From the NCBI GenBank assembly GCA_020284085.1, contig JACEVL010000078.1:1476001-1540000 (forward strand): a DNA stretch of 64,000 bases, given 5' to 3'. The translations under genes and the position numbers were made by a program. The DNA is from Aporrectodea caliginosa. Lineage: Eukaryota; Annelida; Clitellata; Crassiclitellata; Lumbricidae. Shown piece by piece: positions 58,355-64,000 of the stretch. Every line of letters begins with the position of its first letter. Within the stretch, counting starts at the first letter, position 1. The notes under the pieces are model-generated. The model saw nothing but the letters and a program-made list of their open reading frames with translations. It did not search any database and was not told the DNA's origin.

Positions 58355-58835
58355 CTGCTTTCCCCAGCTAAACCGGACCAACTACTCCGAAAACGAACCG
58401 GGGTTCCGACAGCGGCATCCTTTCTGCACAGAACGCACATAATGGTCGACGAATAGCCTCATGTACCACATCAGCCGGGGCCGCAATCATAATCCCACGG
58501 CCTTCTCAGTTATGTAGATTGCGTTCACCTCGGGGACTCGTTCCGGCGTTCCACTGGAACAAAAGACGCAACGAAATTGCGGTCAAATGACCGCGGCTTT
58601 AATTAGACGGTCCGTCGCCTTCAGGGCAAGGCGAGTCGACGGCGGCGGCGGCGTCGGAGGCGAATACACAGGCGGCAGCCGACGGACCGACCGACGGACC
58701 GACCGACCGGCTCTCGACCGCTGAACGCTCGGCGGAAAGAAGTTAATGAAATAATTTGTCAGGTTAATACTGCGTCTCATTTGATTGCGATTCTCGATTC
58801 GATCGTTCGTTCGTACGTACGTCTGTGGTTTCATT
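58355..58835. promoter_or_regulatory. CpG-rich unique block, possible regulatory element
   Basis: Contains GACCGCGGCTTTAATTAGAC, repeated GACGGACCGACC (58680-58712), GGCGGCGGCGGCG, and TTAATGAAATAATTTG near the right end. Strong contrast to the pyrimidine-rich flanks, and no coding motif. A regulatory role is an inference. Confidence 0.4.
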
Positions 58836-59029
58836 TGTATGGCTGTTTGTTTGCCTGTTTGTCTGTCTGATTGTTTGCCTGTCTGATTGTTTATTTGTCG
58901 GTCTGTCGGTTGGACAGTCTGGAAGTCAGTTGGTAATTAGTAGGTCGTCGAAATGGTCAAAAGGCAATTTCACGTGCACATCCTTCGTCTGTTGGGTTTC
59001 TCTATATCCTTATGTTCGGCCTTGTTTTT

Positions 59030-59198
59030 GAGTCTCTCTCTGTCTTTGTCTCTCTGTCTCTGTCTCTGTCTCTCACTCTCACTCTCACTCCTTCCTCCCA
59101 TCTTTCTATCTCTTTCTCTTTCTTTTTCTCTCTCCTTCCCACTCTCTCTCTCTCTTCTTTCTTTCTTTCTTTCTCTCTTCGTTCTCTCTCTCTGTCTC

Positions 59199-59239
<41 letters not shown>

Positions 59240-59615
59240 GTCTGTCTGTCTCTGTCTGCCAGTCTGAGAAAAGAGACCTGACGTCTGTCTGTCTGTCTGT
59301 CTCTCTCTCTCTTTCTCACTCTCTCTAACTCTTTCCCCTTCCATCTCTCTCTCTTCCTCACTCTCTCTCTCTCTTTCTCTCTCTCTCTCTTTCTTTCTCT
59401 TTCTCATTATTTTTCTATCTCCTTCAAACACACTCTCTCTGTCTTTCTCTTTCTTCTTTCTACCTGTCCGTCTCTCTCTGTCTCTGTCTCTGTCTCTGTC
59501 TCTGTCTCTGTCTCTCTCTTTCTGACTCTCTTTCTCTCTCACTCTCGCTCCTTCCAACTCTCTCTCTCACGCTCTCTCTCATACACTCTTTTCTCTCTCT
59601 TCTGTTTCTCTTTCT

Positions 59616-59647
<32 letters not shown>

Positions 59648-59660
59648 TTACAATCTCTGT
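59030..59660. repeat. (CT)n/(CTGT)n polypyrimidine region
   Basis: 630 bp of CTCTCTGTCTCT with TTTC variants. Frames on both strands are artefacts. Confidence 0.95.
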
Positions 59661-59929
59661 CTATGTGTATACATAAGTGCTTCTAAGTTCCTCAGTCTCT
59701 ACAATCTCTTAAATGACTTTATCGCCGACCTCCTCTGCCTCCCATTTGACTTTGTTTATCAACTTGTCTGTCTTCTTGTCACTCTTCTTCCTCTTTCCTG
59801 ACTCATTGTTTGCTGTGCATCTCTCCACTTCCATTTCACGTTCTCCCTCTCTCGCCTTGGCCCTTCCACTTCGCTCCCACTGTTTATAGTTCCGTGTTTC
59901 TGCCTAGTGTCTGTTTGTCTGACTGTTTG

Positions 59930-60090
59930 CTGTCCTCCTCTCTGTCTGTCTGTCTGTCTCTCTATCTGTCTGTCTGTCTCTCTCTGTCTTTCTCTCTGTC
60001 TGTCTGTCTCTGTGTCTGTGTCTCTCTCTGTGTCTATCTGTGTCTCTGTCTGTCTCTGTCTGTCTGTCTCACTCTCTCTCTCCTTTCCCT
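59930..60090. repeat. (CTGT)n tract
   Basis: CTGTCTGT and CTCTCTGT repeats. Confidence 0.9.
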
Positions 60091-60299
60091 TAGCCTTTTC
60101 CCCTTCCTAACCTACTCTGTCACTCTGTCTTTACCTTCTTTTTCCATCCCTTGCTTTTCCTTTCCTTGTCATTGTCTGGCTTTGTGTGGCCTTGTATGTC
60201 TGCCTTTGTTTGTGTGCCTGTTTGTGTGTGTGGGTGTGTGTGTGCGCGCTCCTGTGTCTATATCTATCTTTATGTCCTTCTGTATTATATGTGTGCTTA

Positions 60300-60525
60300 T
60301 GCCTGCATCTGTCTGCCTGTCTGTCTGTCTGCCTGTCTGTCTGTCTGTCTGTGTATACGTGGCCCTGTGTCTGCATCTATCTGTATGTCTTTCTGTATAT
60401 ATGTGTGCTCATGTCTGCATATGTCTGTCTTTCTGTCTGTCTGTCTGTCTGTGTATACGTGGCCCTGTGTCTGCATCTGTCTGTATGTCTTTATGTATAT
60501 ATGTGTGCTCATGTCTGCATATGAC

Positions 60526-60560
<35 letters not shown>

Positions 60561-60600
60561 GTATACGTGGCACTGTGTTTGCACCCGTCTGTTTGCCTGC
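60300..60600. repeat. Tandem repeat of 102-107 bp within a CTGT tract
   Basis: GTGTATACGTGGCCCTGTGT begins at about 60350 and 60452, with a GGCACTG variant at 60559. Each is followed by CTGTATGTCTTTCTGTATAT-type sequence and a CTGT run. Confidence 0.85.
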
Positions 60601-60698
60601 CTCCGTCTTTGCTCTCTGTCCATTACCGGGCACCGACGTAGACCGTCTGCGTCCGCCGACCAACAACACAGTTCCAGTGCTCGGCACAGGACCTCCGA

Positions 60699-61226
60699 TT
60701 ATAAATAGACCTAGGAGGGGCGCAGTGTGCTCAATGGGAGCCACTGCATCATTGGCTCCGTGGCTGCTGCACTGGCTCTCACGCGCGCATTCACCGGCAT
60801 AAATGAACACGAGACGCGATTTCGGATCGGAGTCCAGTCGCTCGACTGAATAACGTGGTCAGTCGCGTTGTCACCACTGACCGGATGCACACTGGACGAG
60901 TGCTGACCGACACGCAACGGACGGACGGACGGACTACAGCGCTCGTCGGAACTTTTCGGGGCAGCTCTAGGCAGCATCTGTAGACAGTTGAACCATGCTA
61001 CTTGATTTAGAGACTGGAGTCCAACTATCGTTTGCTTTAGTTATTGACTGTTTACTCCGATGAAAGACAGAGCAGGGAACAGTGACCCACAGTCACGTTC
61101 TCTTGTGGGTTTCCTATCGTACAGGGACATCTCTGAACGGGCGAGACTTGAGGAGGGCTGTTCTCAACGGTGCTGAGGACCGGTCTCAGACGTGCGACAA
61201 ACTTCAGTCTGCGTTACAATCGAAGG
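60699..61226 (+). promoter_or_regulatory. Candidate TATA promoter and 5' exon of a plus-strand gene
   Basis: TTATAAATAG at 60699-60708 (TATA box, also a MEF2 consensus) lies in GC-richer non-repetitive DNA. A start near 60730 (GTGTGCTCAATGG) would be well placed. The sequence stays complex until a strong donor CGAAGG|GTGAGTG with GT at 61227. Short frames from ATGs at 60996 and 61062 (39 codons) close before the donor, so the exon may be a 5' UTR. The downstream gene would lie beyond the window or in large introns. Confidence 0.4.
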
Positions 61227-61345
61227 GTGAGTGTGAAACTACTTGTTTCGTGTCTTTCCAGGGCATTTTTTATGCGACAAACTTCAGTCTTATAATCGAA
61301 GGGTGAGTGTGAAACAACTTGTTGCGTGTTTCCAGGGCATTATGT
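61194..61345. repeat. Tandem duplication (80 bp) carrying a splice-donor sequence
   Basis: GCGACAAACTTCAGTCT ... ATCGAAGGGTGAGTGTGAAA ... TTTCCAGGGCATT in both units (61194 and 61274). The second has an 8-bp loss. Donor-like GTGAGT at 61227 and 61303. Confidence 0.85.
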
Positions 61346-61349
61346 TTGC

Positions 61350-61930
61350 GTGATAGGAACGATATAAGTAGGTAACAACTGCGCCACGTGCGAATCTATA
61401 CTACGTGAACCGCGTCAATGTAACGTCATATTTGTCACCTGTCAGCCACCTTGTCTTTCATGTAACACCTAATTCAGCGTATGAATTTCTGATTTGTGAT
61501 ACTCACGCTCGCTGATGTTGTGTTGATGTATTGAAAGCAGGCTATGGCATATACGGTAAACAGTGGTTTTGATCTAAGGCGCGTAAGACGAGCAAGATGG
61601 TTTATGACAGTCGCGCACTAGTCGCGTGCGCTCTGATCATACACTACCGTTTCTGTAATTAAGATCATCTGCACGTTTTCTTAGGGTGTGTCGTCGACTT
61701 ACGCTGTCAATATTCGTTTGATCTACTGCATTTTTTAGCGCCGCTACATAAATGTTGTGGTATCAGTCAACGGATTAGAGGATGTGTCTCTAATGTTGTT
61801 TCGATCGCATGTACTGTACACCTGCCTCAAAGGATGCCTATACGTCCCATTGGATTGACTTTCTGGTGTTAACTTGAATACGGCTTAATTTAGCGCCCTT
61901 CGTATTAGACACAAGCGCTTTGGAAGTTGC
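61350..61930. other. No gene recognised
   Basis: Unique DNA. A short tail relic (TTAGCGCCGCTACATAAATG) lies near 61735. Confidence 0.4.
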
Positions 61931-61934
61931 TAAT

Positions 61935-62140
61935 TATTATTAATTTATTATTATATTTTATTTATTTTTTAACCCGAGGTACATATGATAACGCAGGATT
62001 TCGAGAAGTATCATTGGTATTATTATTGTTAGTTTCACTGTTATCGTTGTTATTATTATCATGGATTATTATTAGTAATTATTACTATTATTATTAATTA
62101 TAATAATTGTAATTATCATTATTATTACTATTGCGATTTT
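61935..62140 (-). mobile_element. Retroposon tail with (TTA)n, reversed
   Basis: ATTATTATTA..TTTTTTAACCCGAGGTACATATGATAACG matches the GGGAT..ATGTACCTCAGG tails at 28264 and 39577 (class only). AT-rich repeats continue to 62140. Confidence 0.5.
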
Positions 62141-62185
62141 TTAACTTGATTACGGCATAGTTTTGGGACGCCATCGGTTTACTAA

Positions 62186-63302
62186 TAATGCATTTATGTA
62201 TGCATGATTGTATGCATGTTTGTATGTATGTATGTATGTATGAATGTATGTATGTATGTATTTATGTATGTATGTATGTATGTATGTATGTATTTATGAA
62301 TGTATGTATGTATGTATGTATGAATGTATGTATGTATGTGTATATGTATGTATGCATGTATGTATGTATGTATGTATGAATGTATGTATGTATGTATGTA
62401 TGTATGTATGTGTATATGTATGTATGCATGTATGTATGTATGTATGTATGTATGTATGTATGCATGTATGTATGTATGTATGCATGTATGTATGTATGTA
62501 TGTATGTATGAATGTATGTATGTATGTATTTATGTATGTATGTATGTATGTATGTATGTATTTATGAATGTATGTATGTATGTATGTATGAATGTATGTA
62601 TGTATGTGTATATGTATGTATGCATGTATGTATGTATGTATGTATGAATGTATGTATGTATGTATGTATGTATGTATGTGTATATGTATGTATGCATGTA
62701 TGTATGTATGTATGTATGTATGTATGTATGTATGTATGTATGTATGTATGTATGTATGTATGTATGTATGTATGTATGTATGTATGTATGTATGTATGCA
62801 TGTATGTATGTATGTATGCATGTATGTATGTATGTATGTATGTATGAATGTATGTATGTATGTATTTATGTATGTATGTATGTATGTATGTATGTATTTA
62901 TGAATGTATGTATGTATGTATGTATGAATGTATGTATGTATGTGTATATGTATGTATGCATGTATGTATGTATGTATGTATGAATGTATGTATGTATGTA
63001 TGTATGTATGTATGTGTATATGTATGTATGCATGTATGTATGTATGTATGTATGTATGTATGTATGTATGCATGTATGTATGTATGTATGTATGTATGTA
63101 TGTATGTATGTATGTATGTATGTATGTGTATATGTATGTATGCATGTATGTATGTATGTATGTATGTATGTATGTATGTATGTATGCATGTATGTATGTA
63201 TGTATGTATGTATGTATGTATGTATGTATGTATGTATGTATGTATGTATGTATGTGTGTATGTATGTATGTATGTAATAATGTATGTATGTATGTATGTA
63301 TA
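62186..63302. repeat. (GTAT)n array of 1.1 kb with higher-order units
   Basis: The block with TTTATG, GAATG, GTATATG and GCATG variants in fixed order begins near 62240, 62508 and 62844, giving units of 268 and 336 bp. The pair of GTGTATATG marks 72 bp apart recurs in each (62338/62410, 62606/62678, 62942/63014). All frames are artefacts. Confidence 0.95.
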
Positions 63303-63505
63303 ACCATAATAACCATAACCACGCTTTTATTGAAACCAGTTGAACAAAAGGTTTGACAAGAGCGATGATAAACAATGATGATGTTGGTTCAAAGGGAGAG
63401 TCCTAAAAGGGCCTAAGCCCCGCTGACAAGGGTCACCCTAAAGTAAAGTAATGCTAGTAATAAGGTGGTCGGAAAATATCTATAAGTCTCTGTTTTAAAA
63501 GACAG
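63300..63505 (-). mobile_element. LINE-like 3' UTR, reversed copy of 50870..51062
   Basis: Starts AACCATAATAACCATAACCA (tail hexamers) and runs through CCCCGCTGACAAGGGTCACC. Nearly identical to the other copy, with a one-letter-scale difference set. Its tail end abuts the GTAT array. Confidence 0.85.
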
Positions 63506-63604
63506 GGAACAAATGATGTATGATTGTATGCATGCAATCATGCATGTATGTAAGCATGTATGTATGTATGTATGTATGTATGTATGTATTCATTCATTCA
63601 TTCA

Positions 63605-63815
63605 TTCATTCAGAGCATTTATATAGCGCCCGTTCAAGAAACTACTCAGGAGCGCTCCCAGCCCAGCCACGACTAAAGAAAAAGACTTGAGGGACTTGTA
63701 GAACCCTGTCAGATGGCTTACAAGTAAAAACGGAGCTTAAGTGGTAGGTCATTCCAGATGGAAGGGCCAACAACCGAGAAAGCACGGCGCTGCCTAATAG
63801 CCAAGCGAGTCCATG
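63605..63815 (-). mobile_element. CR1-like LINE C-terminus with the SINE-type tail
   Basis: The minus strand reads RRAFSVVGPSIWNDLPLKLR (63731-63790), the hallmark C-terminal motif of CR1/L2-type RTs. About 70 bp later come GGGAGCGCTCCTGAGTAG and ACGGGCGCTATATAAATG, then (AATG)n. This tail is the same as the 3' core of the family-1 SINE. Confidence 0.8.
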
Positions 63816-64000
63816 TATGTATGTATGTATGTATGTGTCTATGTATGTATGTATGATTGTATGTATGTATGTATGTATGTATGTATGTATGTATGTATGT
63901 ATGTATGTATGTATGTATGTATGTATGTATGTATGTATGTATGTATGTATGTATGCATGTATGTATTTATGTATGTATGCATGTATGTATTTATGTATGT
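63815..64000. repeat. (GTAT)n array running off the window
   Basis: About 46 units with GCAT and TTAT variants. Confidence 0.95.

Noticed and set aside
59810..60802. 330-residue Cys/Leu/Ser/Val frame on the plus strand
   Set aside because: Runs through CTGT repeats with low-complexity composition. No domain, and the reading would cross the promoter-like segment at 60.7 kb.
61227..61261. 35-bp intron between GTGAGT and TTTCCAG
   Set aside because: Far below the minimum size of animal spliceosomal introns. More likely a duplicated donor region.
62294..63322. 342-residue ORF rich in HTYI
   Set aside because: Entirely a translation of the GTAT/CATA microsatellite. The same goes for long frames at 44596-45313, 47855-48243 and 6959-7269.

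Overview
The window is nuclear DNA from a multicellular animal. The signs are long AT-rich non-coding stretches, large exons with GT/AG splice borders, tRNA-derived SINEs, non-LTR retrotransposon tails, hAT-type DNA transposons and very long tetranucleotide microsatellites. I could not fix the phylum. A marine invertebrate (lophotrochozoan or invertebrate deuterostome) is my inference from the repeat content and from the one recognisable gene. No prokaryotic operon, CRISPR array, rRNA or intact tRNA gene is visible.

Only one host gene is well supported. It lies on the minus strand as three exons: 29004..30773 (start codon and seven 53-residue acidic repeats), 8816..10309 (seven ~60-residue repeats with an EN-x-P block and a KG-x(2)-K-x(5)-W block), and 6605..6850 (Ser/Pro-rich tail and stop). 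Every coding junction is phase 0, and the EN..P/VRE motif of the second exon is found once near the end of the first. I therefore read them as one gene of about 1169 residues, faintly EPLIN/Xin-like and possibly cytoskeletal. The 18.7-kb intron holds a minus-strand TATA/MEF2-like site at 16.92 kb that could start a shorter isoform. Two ~265-bp direct repeats bracket the second exon.

The rest is mostly mobile DNA. 1.8-2.7 kb: a hAT-like element with an 8-bp target duplication and a second element nested in it. 5-8 kb: SINEs and CR1/L2-like LINE tails. 20-25.4 kb: two degraded tandem retroelement copies (minus strand) with a broken retropepsin and an unfamiliar 340-residue membrane-type ORF. 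27-28.7 kb: an inverted pair of retroposons with clear target duplications. 32.3 and 45.4 kb: two copies of a hAT-type non-autonomous element, one split by a LINE tail. 46.5 kb: another terminal-inverted-repeat element. 54.2-55.4 kb: a hAT element keeping a transposase N-terminus. A shared 3' tail (a gcgcctct...ggggcgctata hairpin-like core) links a CR1-like LINE to the abundant SINE, and the giant GTAT/CATA arrays repeatedly begin at such tails.

From about 50 kb onward the unique DNA looks different. There are two GC-richer, homeobox-site-containing blocks (49.93-50.42 and 58.36-58.83 kb), a 24-bp minisatellite (51.4-52.0 kb), a 2.7-kb polypyrimidine stretch, and a plus-strand TATA-type promoter candidate at 60.7 kb followed by a duplicated splice-donor segment. 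These suggest regulatory DNA and the 5' end of a gene that continues beyond the window. The last 1.8 kb is almost entirely GTAT microsatellite with higher-order structure.
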